This document shows positions 27,729 to 36,697 of a stretch of DNA of 64,000 nucleotides, piece by piece. Under the pieces are notes generated by a model, which made no database searches, was not told the origin of the DNA, and saw nothing but the letters and a program-made list of their open reading frames with translations. The stretch is taken from positions 496,879 through 560,878 of the forward strand of contig JAHDCU010000003.1 in the NCBI GenBank assembly GCA_020629715.1, read 5' to 3'. This DNA comes from Saprospiraceae bacterium (lineage in GTDB: Bacteria > Bacteroidota > Bacteroidia > Chitinophagales > Saprospiraceae). How positions within the stretch are numbered: the stretch's first letter is position 1; the number at the start of each line of letters is the position of its first letter. A program made the translations under genes and the position numbers.

Positions 27729-30607
27729 CCGTTCAGGATATTCAGCTATTAGAGCGTAGGCTTCAAAGAGAAAAAGCTGCTCGAAAAAAAGCGGAAGAGA
27801 TTCTTGAAAAAAAATCACTTGATCTTTATGAAAGTAATAAAGAATTAAAGCATATAAATGAAATTTTAAAACAAAAAATTGAAGATCAAAATAAAGAGCT
27901 AAACAAAACTCAAACTAGGCTTCAAGAGATCGCTGATACCGTAGAAGATACTTTATTTAACATGGATCACTATGGAAATATTATTTTCACTAATCGGTAT
28001 GCCACTCTCTTGACCGGATATAGTTATAGCGAATTATTAAAGATGAATTGCATCGAGCTTATTGCACCAAGCATGCGAGCCGAGATGTCAAAAAAAATAC
28101 TTGAATTTATAGAAAGCAATGATCCGTTTCTATATCTCGAATTTCAGATCATCGGAAAAAATAAAAAAACGATTTGGATTGGTCAAAAGACTACAAAATC
28201 TAAACTTGACAATGGTCAATATAAATTTAATGCTATTGCCAGAGATATATCTCAACAAATAGAAGACAGAAATAGACTGCTCAAAGCAAAAACTCTACTT
28301 GATGAAAATGAAAGGAAATACCGTGAAATAATTGCTAATCTTTCATTAGGTCTTTGCGAAATAGATTTGGCTGGAATGATCACTGCGGTGGACAAAAACT
28401 TTTGTCACCTAACAGAATATAATGAAGAAGAGCTGATCGGAATCCATGCTGTCAAAGTGCTGACGGATGATAAAGGGAGAAATGTAATTGAAAACGAAGA
28501 GATTAAAAGGAAACAGGGAATAAGCAGTAATTATACCGTTGATATAATAACCAAGTCTAATCGTACAAAAACCGTGATTATAAGCGGTACACCCAAGTAT
28601 GACGAAAATGATACAATCATAGGCTCTATTGGTATTCACTTTGATATAACAGAAAGACTAAGAGACAAACAACAAATAGCAAATATCCAGGATGAACTTC
28701 ATATTTTCAAATTTAAATATGAAAGTATACTGCAGAGAATGCAACTCGGGGTGATCGAAACCTCCACTGAAGGTATAATCACTAAAGCCAATGACTATAT
28801 CTGTCATCTGCTAGAATACGAGCTCTCCAATATTTTAGGTAAATCATTCAATGTATTGATTGGTGAAAGCTTAAAAGACGATCAAAAATTATCTAAATTA
28901 CCGCTAGATCAGCAAATCGATAATGCAGAACTTAATATCGAAACCACATCAGGTAAAAATAAAAATGTGGTTATGTCAATGGTACCATTTTATGATGCCG
29001 AATTGAAGACGAAAGGTCATATATCTGTAATACATGATATCTCCAACCAAAAGAGACTACATACTAATCTAAAAGAGGCAAAATTAATCGCTGAAAATGC
29101 GCAAAAAGCTCAGAAGCAGTTTTTAGCCAATATGAGTCATGAAATGAGGACACCGCTTAATGCTATTGTAGGTATGTCTCATTTGCTAAAGAATACAGAT
29201 CTGAATAGTGAGCAAGAAGAACTTTTAGATATACTATCTTCTTCTACCTCTATCCTATACTCACTTATCTCCGACATATTAGATATGTCAAAAATAGAAG
29301 CAGGAATTATCGAAGTACAGAGTAAGCGTTTTTTACTTCAGAAGCTTCTAAACAATTTATATAAAACCTTTTCTATAAGATGCAAAGAAAAAGAACTAGA
29401 ACTTAAATTAAGCGTAGATCCTGATATAGAAGAATACCTTATCGGTGATGAACTTTTGCTTAATCAAGTACTCATTAATCTTATCAATAATGCTATAAAG
29501 TTCACTGATCATGGATATGTTGAAATTAAAGTTGATCTTGTCAAAAACATCCATAATACCCAATTACTAAAATTTTATGTAATCGATACAGGTTGTGGAA
29601 TCGAAAAAAATATTCAGGAAAATATATTCGAACCCTTTCAACAGAAAAATAACACCCTAAGTACTGGTACAGGATTAGGCCTTACCATTATTAAACGACT
29701 ACTTGAAATACTGGACTCGGAAATAACATTAGTCAGTGAACTGGGTAAGGGAAGTACATTTAGTTTTGAGATGCAATTGGCGATAGATAGTTCCATCTCA
29801 GATGAGACTGACCACGAACATGAAAATATCAAACAACAGTTTGAAAATGATTACAAATTGCTAGTAGTAGAAGATAATGAGATGAATATCACCTATATTT
29901 CTAAATTATTGAATCTTTGGAATCTTGATTTTGAGGTAGCTAAAAATGGAAAACTAGCCGTAGATCGATGTCGAGAAAATAGTTATGATTTGATCTTTAT
30001 GGATCTACAAATGCCTGTAATGGATGGTATAGAGGCAACTTCTATTATAAGAAAGGAATTACCTAAATATTCAAAAGTCCCTATAATAGCATTATCAGCA
30101 TCTACCCTGCTTACTAAAAAGAAATTGGCGCTAAGTGCCGGAATGGATGACTTTTTAGCAAAACCTTATACTCCAAAACAACTTCTAGAAACAACAAGAA
30201 ACTACCTCAAAATATCTATTTCAACACCTCATACGGTAGTGAATTCTATCAAATCGGGTATAGACCAGAATTACTTGAAAGAGTTATATGGTGACGACGA
30301 TGAATATAAACTAGAAATGTTTGAATTATTTATAGAACGCTTAGAATCAAATTTAATCAACCTTGAAATGCACAAGCAGTCTGACGATTTTCAATCGATT
30401 GCAAAACTATGTCATAAGATAAAACCAAGCATGGCTATGGTAGGTCTAATGGATCTACAATCTATGATAGAAGAACTAGAGCACAGCGCTAAATCTGAAG
30501 ATAGAGTAAAAATTGATCATCAATACCGTATGTTTACACAGGCTTTGGATTCTAAGAAAAAACTAGTAATGGAAGAAATTAAGCTTTTAAAACGTATTGA
30601 TGAATAA
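27725..30607 (+). CDS. Hybrid sensor histidine kinase (coiled coil, PAS x3, HisKA, HATPase, REC, Hpt)
   Basis: 960 residues with no membrane segments, so cytoplasmic. Order: N-terminal coiled coil (about 5-65), three PAS domains (about 70-180, 195-310, 330-440), HisKA with phospho-accepting His472 (NMSHEMRTPLN), HATPase with DTGCGIE and TGLGLTI, receiver with Asp760 (FMDLQMPVMDG), and C-terminal Hpt with His897 (LCHKIKPSMAMVG). It is a complete phosphorelay that probably passes phosphate on to the LytTR response regulator encoded 23 bases downstream. Overlap with the H-NOX gene indicates H-NOX is its partner sensor. Confidence 0.93.
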   Translation: MTVQDIQLLERRLQREKAARKKAEEILEKKSLDLYESNKELKHINEILKQKIEDQNKELNKTQTRLQEIADTVEDTLFNMDHYGNIIFTNRYATLLTGYSYSELLKMNCIELIAPSMRAEMSKKILEFIESNDPFLYLEFQIIGKNKKTIWIGQKTTKSKLDNGQYKFNAIARDISQQIEDRNRLLKAKTLLDENERKYREIIANLSLGLCEIDLAGMITAVDKNFCHLTEYNEEELIGIHAVKVLTDDKGRNVIENEEIKRKQGISSNYTVDIITKSNRTKTVIISGTPKYDENDTIIGSIGIHFDITERLRDKQQIANIQDELHIFKFKYESILQRMQLGVIETSTEGIITKANDYICHLLEYELSNILGKSFNVLIGESLKDDQKLSKLPLDQQIDNAELNIETTSGKNKNVVMSMVPFYDAELKTKGHISVIHDISNQKRLHTNLKEAKLIAENAQKAQKQFLANMSHEMRTPLNAIVGMSHLLKNTDLNSEQEELLDILSSSTSILYSLISDILDMSKIEAGIIEVQSKRFLLQKLLNNLYKTFSIRCKEKELELKLSVDPDIEEYLIGDELLLNQVLINLINNAIKFTDHGYVEIKVDLVKNIHNTQLLKFYVIDTGCGIEKNIQENIFEPFQQKNNTLSTGTGLGLTIIKRLLEILDSEITLVSELGKGSTFSFEMQLAIDSSISDETDHEHENIKQQFENDYKLLVVEDNEMNITYISKLLNLWNLDFEVAKNGKLAVDRCRENSYDLIFMDLQMPVMDGIEATSIIRKELPKYSKVPIIALSASTLLTKKKLALSAGMDDFLAKPYTPKQLLETTRNYLKISISTPHTVVNSIKSGIDQNYLKELYGDDDEYKLEMFELFIERLESNLINLEMHKQSDDFQSIAKLCHKIKPSMAMVGLMDLQSMIEELEHSAKSEDRVKIDHQYRMFTQALDSKKKLVMEEIKLLKRIDE

Positions 30608-30630
30608 ACCCGTCATCCAAAAACAATCAA

Positions 30631-31332
30631 ATGAAACTTCAAACAATTATTGTAGAAGATGATCCACTAGCCACCAGATCACTAGTAAGGTTATGTCAAA
30701 AAACAGACATCCTAGAAGTAAAATCTACTTTTGAAAATCCGCTTAATGTCATAAGTTATCTTAATGAGCATAACATTGATCTTATGTTTCTCGATGTAGA
30801 AATGCCAGAAATGACTGGCCTCGAACTTTTATCAAAACTTGATAAACGCCCTGAAGTGATCATGACTACGGCAAAAGCCGAATATGCATTTGATGCATTT
30901 GAATATGAAGTGATTGATTTTCTGAAAAAACCCATAAGTATTGATCGATTTAATAAATCAATCAAAAAGCTCATCAAACTAAGAGAGGCTAAGCATCAAG
31001 ACGATCCTTCTAGTAATAAAAGAGACATTTTTCTGAAAGTTGATGGACGATTGATTAAAGTCCCTGTCGACGATATATTGTATTTCGAAAACGTTGGAGA
31101 TTATCTAAAAGTAATCACCAATACTAAAGTACATGTGATGTATAAAACTTTAAAATCACTTGATGCAGAACTAGAATTTTCCAACTTACTCAAGGTACAC
31201 AGATCTTATATTGTCAATATGGATAAGGTTGTCGAATACAAGGATAGTACCTTAACAGTAAATGAAAAAAAGATACCAGTAAGTAGATCGCATAAATCCA
31301 TAGTCAAAAAATATCTCGATGCAATAAAATAA
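30631..31332 (+). CDS. LytTR-family response regulator
   Basis: 233 residues. The receiver domain (1-120) has the acidic pair near residues 10-11, phospho-acceptor Asp55 (LMFLDVEMPEMTG), MTTAKAEYAFDAF and a Lys-Pro switch (FLKKPIS). The C-terminal LytTR DNA-binding domain (about 130-230) has ILYFENVGDYLKV and LLKVHRSYIVNMDKV. It is the output of the H-NOX/hybrid-kinase relay. The LytTR halves of this protein and of the 26693 protein are close relatives. Confidence 0.93.
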   Translation: MKLQTIIVEDDPLATRSLVRLCQKTDILEVKSTFENPLNVISYLNEHNIDLMFLDVEMPEMTGLELLSKLDKRPEVIMTTAKAEYAFDAFEYEVIDFLKKPISIDRFNKSIKKLIKLREAKHQDDPSSNKRDIFLKVDGRLIKVPVDDILYFENVGDYLKVITNTKVHVMYKTLKSLDAELEFSNLLKVHRSYIVNMDKVVEYKDSTLTVNEKKIPVSRSHKSIVKKYLDAIK

Positions 31333-31420
31333 ATCATTAATCCGATTTCTATGGATATTAGTCGAGTGACTTGAACTACTCTAGGTAAATCCTTCATTGT
31401 AGCTTATAAAATCAAATGCA

Positions 31421-31582
31421 ATGAGTCTACTTAGAGTAATTTTAGCTATTATCTTCCCACCCTTAGCGGTGATCGATCGTGGTTGCGGAAGTATTATCAT
31501 CACTTTTATATTGACCTGTCTGGGCTGGATACCTGGTGTAATCGCAGCACTTATCATCCTAAATCGTGCAGAAGAACATTAA
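31421..31582 (+). CDS. Pmp3/YqaE family small membrane protein
   Basis: 53 residues (MSLLRVILAIIFPPLAVIDR and onward, ending NRAEEH). Two hydrophobic helices (about 3-18 and 24-47) are separated by a Gly/Cys turn, with the family motif IIFPPLAV followed by a GCG turn and LTCLGWIPGVIAALII. This is the UPF0057/Pmp3 proteolipid family, membrane peptides induced by salt or cold stress in many organisms. It lies 88 bases after the LytTR regulator and 55 bases before the BNR lipoprotein, with no clear promoter box. Confidence 0.9.
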   Translation: MSLLRVILAIIFPPLAVIDRGCGSIIITFILTCLGWIPGVIAALIILNRAEEH

Positions 31583-31637
31583 CGTATAACAAAGAGTACT
31601 ATTTTGGTTTCGTATATTTAACGCTTAAGGAAGTATT

Positions 31638-32957
31638 ATGAAATATATCTATCTCTTTTGTCCAGTTGTACTGATGCTATTTTCTTGCGGTAGATCTAAA
31701 AATATACCATCCATCAAAATCAAAAGTATAGGCACTCTAGAAAATATACAGATTGATTCTTCCTTGTTTGGAATAGGAGCATGCGAACCATCAATAGCCA
31801 TCAGTACTAAAGATCCTAACGTTATTGTTGCCGGCTCTATACTCAATCGGGCATATAGATCAGAAGATGGTGGAAGGTCTTGGTCTAAAGAATATATCAA
31901 ATCTTCATCAGGAGTATATGGCGATCCCGTAATCGAAGCTGACTATGCAGGTAACTTTTATTATGCTCATTTATCTAACCCAACAGGAAGAGCTTGGGTT
32001 GATGATGAATTTTTAGACAGAATCGTAGTCCAAAAATCAACAGATAATGGACTCTCGTGGAGCGACGGTACCTACCCTGCTCCTAATCCTCCTAAGGACC
32101 AAGACAAAGAGTGGCTGGCCATAGATCCTAATGACAATACAGTGTGGATGTGTTGGACAGAATTTGATAAATACAATAGTAAGGAGTCCAAAGATAAATC
32201 TAGAATCCTTTGCTCTTACTTAGATCAGGGCGAAGGAAAATGGCAATCTTCAATGGCTATATCCGCATCAGAGGGAGACTGTCTAGATGGAGATCAAACT
32301 ACTGAGGGCGCAGTACCAGCAGTAGGTGCAGATGGCGAAGTTTATGTAAGCTGGGCATACAATGAAAAGATCTATTTTGATAGAACTTTTGATAGAGGTA
32401 AAACCTGGTTAGCAGAAGATAAAATAATTGCAAATCAGCCTGGTGGTTGGGATTTCAAAATACCTGGTATCTCTAGAGCCAATGGATTTCCAGTAACGAA
32501 AGTAGATTTATCAGACAGCAAGTACAAGGGCCGAATTTATGTCAATTGGTCTGATCAACGTAATGGATCTGACGATACCGATATTTGGTTGATCTATTCT
32601 GATGATAAAGGCGATAGCTGGAGCCAAGCTAAAAGAGTCAATGACGATCCTGCTGGTAAACATCAATTTTTTACTTGGATGGATGTAGACCCGATCACTG
32701 GATATATCTACGTAGTCTTTTATGATCGTAGGGATCATAGCGATGAGCATACCGATGTATTTATTGCTTACTCTACAGATGGTGGAAATCATTTTACGAA
32801 TATCAACATCAGCGAGACCCCCTTCAAACCTAACGAAAATGTGTTTTTCGGCGACTATAACGATATATCCGCTTACAATGGTGTCGTAAGACCTATATGG
32901 ACTCGACTAGATAGAATGCAACTATCCGTCTGGACAGCGATATTTGATCATAAATAA
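31638..32957 (+). CDS. BNR-repeat (sialidase-like beta-propeller) lipoprotein
   Basis: 439 residues. MKYIYLFCPVVLMLFSCG is a lipoprotein signal with lipobox LFSC. At least five Asp-box type repeats are visible: SEDGGRSWSKE, STDNGLSWSDG, TFDRGKTWLAE, SDDKGDSWSQA and STDGGNHFTN, spaced as in a six-bladed propeller. True sialidases have an FRIP motif and an Arg triad, which I cannot see, so enzymatic sialidase activity is not supported; it is called an exo-alpha-sialidase-like propeller. The last 10 bases overlap the converging MbnH-like gene. Confidence 0.8.
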   Translation: MKYIYLFCPVVLMLFSCGRSKNIPSIKIKSIGTLENIQIDSSLFGIGACEPSIAISTKDPNVIVAGSILNRAYRSEDGGRSWSKEYIKSSSGVYGDPVIEADYAGNFYYAHLSNPTGRAWVDDEFLDRIVVQKSTDNGLSWSDGTYPAPNPPKDQDKEWLAIDPNDNTVWMCWTEFDKYNSKESKDKSRILCSYLDQGEGKWQSSMAISASEGDCLDGDQTTEGAVPAVGADGEVYVSWAYNEKIYFDRTFDRGKTWLAEDKIIANQPGGWDFKIPGISRANGFPVTKVDLSDSKYKGRIYVNWSDQRNGSDDTDIWLIYSDDKGDSWSQAKRVNDDPAGKHQFFTWMDVDPITGYIYVVFYDRRDHSDEHTDVFIAYSTDGGNHFTNINISETPFKPNENVFFGDYNDISAYNGVVRPIWTRLDRMQLSVWTAIFDHK

Positions 32958-33940
32958 GTACTGTCAGTCAAAGATTCCAAAAATCTAATCAAGTCTTCTT
33001 TATCTGATTTTGTTAGCACAAAGCCTTTGATATGCTGACTTTGGTTGGGATGGTTTTTACCTCCCGTAGCATAATGGTCAATGACTTCAGACAAAGTGCG
33101 AAGACTCCCGTCATACATATATGGAGCAGTAATAGCCACATTCCTCAGTTTGGCAACTCTAAATTTTCCACGATCCAATGAATCCAATGTGATAAGCGCT
33201 CTACCAAAATCTGGTGAATCTTGATATAAGCCGTTATTTTGATAACTGTAGTCCGTCAGATCATAACCACTATGACAATTACGGCATGCTAAACTATCAG
33301 ACTCGAAAAGACGCTTCCCTCTCAACGCAGGTGAAGAAAGAGCATTTTGATCACCTAGGAGATATCTATCATAGGCACTATCTCCTTGGATCAGAGTACG
33401 GATATAACTAGCCAATGCCCTAGGAGTAGCGTAGATAAAAGATGCATTTCCATATGCCTTTTCAAATAAGGAAACATATTCTTCATCTTGCTCCAGTCGC
33501 TTGACCAATTTCACGATTGGGATATTCATCTCATGCTTATCCTCTATAGGTACTAGTGCCTGTATATCCAATTTTGTGACACCACCGTCTTTATTGACTT
33601 CTCTTAAAAATGCGGTATTAATCAGCGATGTCGCGTTACGCTTATTACGACTACCATTCACTCCTGCTGAGATAGATACATTATCCGAAAATGCAAGCTC
33701 GGGTTTGTGACACGTTGCACATGATACCGTACTATCGATAGAAATATTAGGATCAAAAAAAAGCTTTTTACCCAAATCAACTCTCGCTTGAGTAAGCCTA
33801 TTTTCATCAGGTATGATTGGACGTGGAAAATGATTCGGAATATCTAATACATACTCAGAAGTACATGATTGGAAACAAAAAACCGCCAATGCAAATAGCA
33901 TGGCGGTCGATATGATTTTATATCCTATTATTTTACTCAA
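32948..33940 (-). CDS. MbnH/MauG-like di-heme cytochrome c peroxidase family lipoprotein
   Basis: 330 residues with a lipoprotein signal (lipobox FQSC near residue 26). Two c-type heme sites: CATCH (near 75) and CRNCH (near 220). A C-terminal segment, FRVAKLRNVAITAPYMYDG, is characteristic of bacterial CCP/MauG enzymes. In the position after APYM many CCPs carry His; here it is Tyr. It overlaps the end of an MbnP-like gene by 8 bases. In methanobactin-type operons MbnH oxidises a Trp of MbnP to kynurenine; pairing here suggests the same relation, by inference. Confidence 0.85.
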   Translation of the reverse strand: MSKIIGYKIISTAMLFALAVFCFQSCTSEYVLDIPNHFPRPIIPDENRLTQARVDLGKKLFFDPNISIDSTVSCATCHKPELAFSDNVSISAGVNGSRNKRNATSLINTAFLREVNKDGGVTKLDIQALVPIEDKHEMNIPIVKLVKRLEQDEEYVSLFEKAYGNASFIYATPRALASYIRTLIQGDSAYDRYLLGDQNALSSPALRGKRLFESDSLACRNCHSGYDLTDYSYQNNGLYQDSPDFGRALITLDSLDRGKFRVAKLRNVAITAPYMYDGSLRTLSEVIDHYATGGKNHPNQSQHIKGFVLTKSDKEDLIRFLESLTDSTYL

Positions 33941-34664
33941 TGCTTATCGAAGTGCTATAATTATTCACTAGTCTTTGAGCTAACTCAGGGACATTGCCTG
34001 TATGAGTGTCAATCTCACTAGACAAATCTACGTTAGCAAAAAAATCTGCTAAGTCTAAAACAAAGGTAATTGAATTATCACCTTGGTCGATCTTAATATT
34101 AGAATCAACTGAAAGTGCTTGTAAAAGTGCATCACTTCCAATATGATATGCAATACCTGTATCCACTACTCCATCACCATCTGTATCTACATCACCATCT
34201 ACTCGTAAAAACTTGTATCCAGTATTCCAATTCCAGTGCATAGAAGGATCTTGAGCCGCCAATACATCCGTTTCTTCTCGCTCAGTAAAATCCATTTCAG
34301 ATTGGCTATTTTCTTCAGGAGATACACCAACATTAAAGTCTACTTTGGTAATTGTTTTACCCACATTCTCTCCAGCATCGGCTCTTGCGCTTGTATTAGG
34401 AACTGCAAGTAGATATTGATCATCAAAATTTAGAGTACTTCCATTATCCATTGTGAGACTTAGTTCGCCAATATAATACTGAGCCACATCGAAACTTACA
34501 ACATCGTCGTTGATCAAATAAGCTTGTCCGTAGTCTAGTGCTTCTCCATCTACTTCAAAGGCAAAATTAAATTGAATGCTAGCATTCGGATTGTCATCTG
34601 GTTCGTCCTCTCCACAAGAGATTGCTACCATAATGAGTAGCATAAATAAAATAGTTTGTTTCAT
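33933..34664 (-). CDS. MbnP-like copper-binding family lipoprotein (copy 1)
   Basis: 243 residues with a lipoprotein signal (MLLIMVAISCG). The MbnP pattern is visible: FNFAFEVDGEALDYG near the start, ISELSL-like strand VAQYYIGELSLTM, the aromatic segment DPSMHWNWNTGYKFLRVDG in the middle (Trp candidates for the kynurenine modification), and a HIGSDALL segment. It sits directly upstream of, and overlaps, the di-heme peroxidase gene, as in MbnP/MbnH pairs. Predicted to bind copper in the periplasm; no methanobactin precursor was found nearby. Confidence 0.82.
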   Translation of the reverse strand: MKQTILFMLLIMVAISCGEDEPDDNPNASIQFNFAFEVDGEALDYGQAYLINDDVVSFDVAQYYIGELSLTMDNGSTLNFDDQYLLAVPNTSARADAGENVGKTITKVDFNVGVSPEENSQSEMDFTEREETDVLAAQDPSMHWNWNTGYKFLRVDGDVDTDGDGVVDTGIAYHIGSDALLQALSVDSNIKIDQGDNSITFVLDLADFFANVDLSSEIDTHTGNVPELAQRLVNNYSTSISIE

Positions 34665-34692
34665 TATTATAAAGTTAGGTTAAGGTTGTTTT

Positions 34693-35466
34693 TTAATTCA
34701 AAGAGACGCTCCTCACGAGGTTATTTGCTAATTCTTGACCAAATGCTAATTGGCTAAGACTATGAATTTGAGGAGCCGCTTCAATATCATATATTTTACC
34801 ATCTTGGATGAACACATCTTTGATATCAATCGTCATCTCCAGTCGCGCTTGATCACCAGATTGCAAAGTAATAGGATTCTCGATTAAAATGGTCTCGAGG
34901 ACCTCATCCGAACCCATATGTAGACTCATGCCTTCAAGATTATCCAGAGTTCCATTATTATCGACATCCACATTGCCTTCTATCTTAGTAAAAATATAAC
35001 TATCCCAAGCGATCCAATATTCCGCAGGGCGAGCGCAGGGGTGGTCAGCAGGAAAATCAGATGGTATCATACTATTCAAGCCTGGATGAAGTCCAAAATT
35101 GAATTGTATTCTTTCATACTCTCCAAGAGGAACATCTGGTATCTGTATGGTTGTGCCTTCTGCTGAGCTTGACTCATCGACAAGATTTGAACTGGTGTTG
35201 ACATACTCCACATCACTTATAGTTGTAAGACCCTCATCATCAATTAGACTTATGGAACTGAGATAGAAACTAAACCGTGAGAAATTGATTTTCCTTCCAT
35301 CGGGATAAGCATACTCATTCAATAGTACCAACGGCTCTCCGTCGTATTCTACTTTAAAGTTGAGATCTAGTTGTGCCAAAGACTCCTCCTTATCTCCACA
35401 AGATGAGTATATTAAACTGAAAACTAATAAACCAAGTACTGCGTAAAATACCTTCATGCTAAGCAT
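34693..35466 (-). CDS. MbnP-like family lipoprotein (copy 2)
   Basis: 257 residues with a probable lipoprotein signal (LLVFSLIYSSCG). It has the same layout as the next gene: FKVEYDGEPLVLLNEYAY, ISRFSFYLSSISL-type strand, AEYWIAWDSYIFTKIEGNVD (aromatic motif, with a Cys shortly before it in DHPCARP) and SLHMGSDEVL. It is 28 bases upstream of copy 1, so a tandem duplication with divergence. It is likely another substrate of the same di-heme enzyme, or a second metal-binding partner. Confidence 0.82.
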   Translation of the reverse strand: MLSMKVFYAVLGLLVFSLIYSSCGDKEESLAQLDLNFKVEYDGEPLVLLNEYAYPDGRKINFSRFSFYLSSISLIDDEGLTTISDVEYVNTSSNLVDESSSAEGTTIQIPDVPLGEYERIQFNFGLHPGLNSMIPSDFPADHPCARPAEYWIAWDSYIFTKIEGNVDVDNNGTLDNLEGMSLHMGSDEVLETILIENPITLQSGDQARLEMTIDIKDVFIQDGKIYDIEAAPQIHSLSQLAFGQELANNLVRSVSLN

Positions 35467-35533
35467 AACGATATTATTTTTAGAGTGTTGCCAAGATTAC
35501 GTTTTGTTAATATGGAGGAGCTTGTAATGTCGT

Positions 35534-36088
35534 CTAAGACATACCGTACAACATGTAAGAAGCTACCAAAATAGCAAAAGCTGAAATGATCTTTCTCCAC
35601 AGAGAATCTTGAACACCAAGCACTCTAGTAGCCAGGTAAGTAATAACCATGAAGACCCCTACAATCACAATCTGCCCGAGTTCTACTCCAATATTAAATG
35701 ATAGCAATGTCACTAAAAGATCATCTTGCGAACTGATGGCTTTAAGCTGATTAGAAAAGCCCAAGCCATGTATCAATCCAATTAGTAGTGCAAGTAAGTA
35801 TGTGATATTGGATGCTGTACTTTTTTTGAAAATATTAAATAGACCAGCTACTATAATAGTCATTGGTATAAGCATTTCAATTACATCTCTTGGTATTAAA
35901 ATAATGTTATAGACAGCTAAAGACAAAGTAATAGAATGACCAATTGTAAATGCTGTAGCAAGCCATAATATCTTTTTCCAATCATTGATACTAAACGCTA
36001 CACATAAGACCAAAAGATAGAGCATATGGTCATATGCATTGATGTCTAAAATATGGATAAAACCTTCTTTGAGAAATATTCCAAACAT
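35534..36088 (-). CDS. HupE/UreJ-like membrane protein
   Basis: 184 residues from ATG 36088, chosen because family members begin near FLKEGFIHILDIN and because this start follows the upstream stop by 2 bases; a longer in-frame ATG at 36142 would overlap the DinB gene. About six membrane helices, with DHMLYLLVLC, TAFTIGHSITLSLA and a GLIHGLGFSNQL segment containing the His-rich HupE/UreJ motifs. Family members are implicated in nickel or other metal uptake. Its position with MbnP/MbnH suggests copper or another metal here. Confidence 0.8.
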   Translation of the reverse strand: MFGIFLKEGFIHILDINAYDHMLYLLVLCVAFSINDWKKILWLATAFTIGHSITLSLAVYNIILIPRDVIEMLIPMTIIVAGLFNIFKKSTASNITYLLALLIGLIHGLGFSNQLKAISSQDDLLVTLLSFNIGVELGQIVIVGVFMVITYLATRVLGVQDSLWRKIISAFAILVASYMLYGMS

Positions 36089-36090
36089 GA

Positions 36091-36609
36091 CTAATGATTT
36101 AATGCCAAATGTAAATGAGCTAAATGATGTTCTCCATGCCAAGCATACTGCGCTGCCATAGATTTCATATCGTAAGATCGATTAGATTCAGGGTGAAAAA
36201 AGGTCTTTCCCCAGTCCGTCTCACCTAGACTGTTGAAAAGCCGCACCCATCTTGAATGTAAACCCGCTAATAGCTGTAAAGATGGTTTTAATTCGGTATC
36301 ATTAGCGTCAGGTAATTGTGCCCAACGGTCTTCATAATATGCTTTGATCGTAGGATTATCCTCAGTCATGGCAAGTTTCATCCGTGCATATGCTTGCATA
36401 TGGCTATCTGCACAATGATGCACTACTTGGGCTGCTGTCCATCCTCCAGGACGATAGGTCTTTCTCAGATCTGCATGAGACCTTTGATTAACTATAGCTT
36501 CCACTCGACCAGGAAAATCTTGGATACAACGTATAAGTGTTTCCTTTGATTTAGATTGCCAGCTTTCATTACAATATCCAATCGGATATTTCAAATGTTC
36601 CATGATCAT
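36091..36609 (-). CDS. DinB/YfiT-family putative metal-dependent hydrolase
   Basis: 172 residues. Four-helix DinB fold with the metal-binding histidines in QVVHHCADSHMQAY and WHGEHHLAHLHLAL, as in Bacillus YfiT. KYPIGYCNE at the N-terminus is typical of the YfiT/bacillithiol-transferase-like subfamily. Two ATGs (36609, 36603) are possible starts. It is the first gene of the metal-linked reverse cluster, 2 bases before the HupE gene, though its biochemical connection is unknown. Confidence 0.85.
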   Translation of the reverse strand: MIMEHLKYPIGYCNESWQSKSKETLIRCIQDFPGRVEAIVNQRSHADLRKTYRPGGWTAAQVVHHCADSHMQAYARMKLAMTEDNPTIKAYYEDRWAQLPDANDTELKPSLQLLAGLHSRWVRLFNSLGETDWGKTFFHPESNRSYDMKSMAAQYAWHGEHHLAHLHLALNH

Positions 36610-36697
36610 TAGACTTTAGGTACAATGAAAGTACTTAGAATAGCACGAAAAAACATATTTTACGCTATTATCTAAGACTAATCCATCCTATTTACAG

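Noticed and set aside
31638-32957. Catalytically competent sialidase
   Set aside because: Asp-box repeats are clear, but the FRIP motif and Arg triad are not visible.
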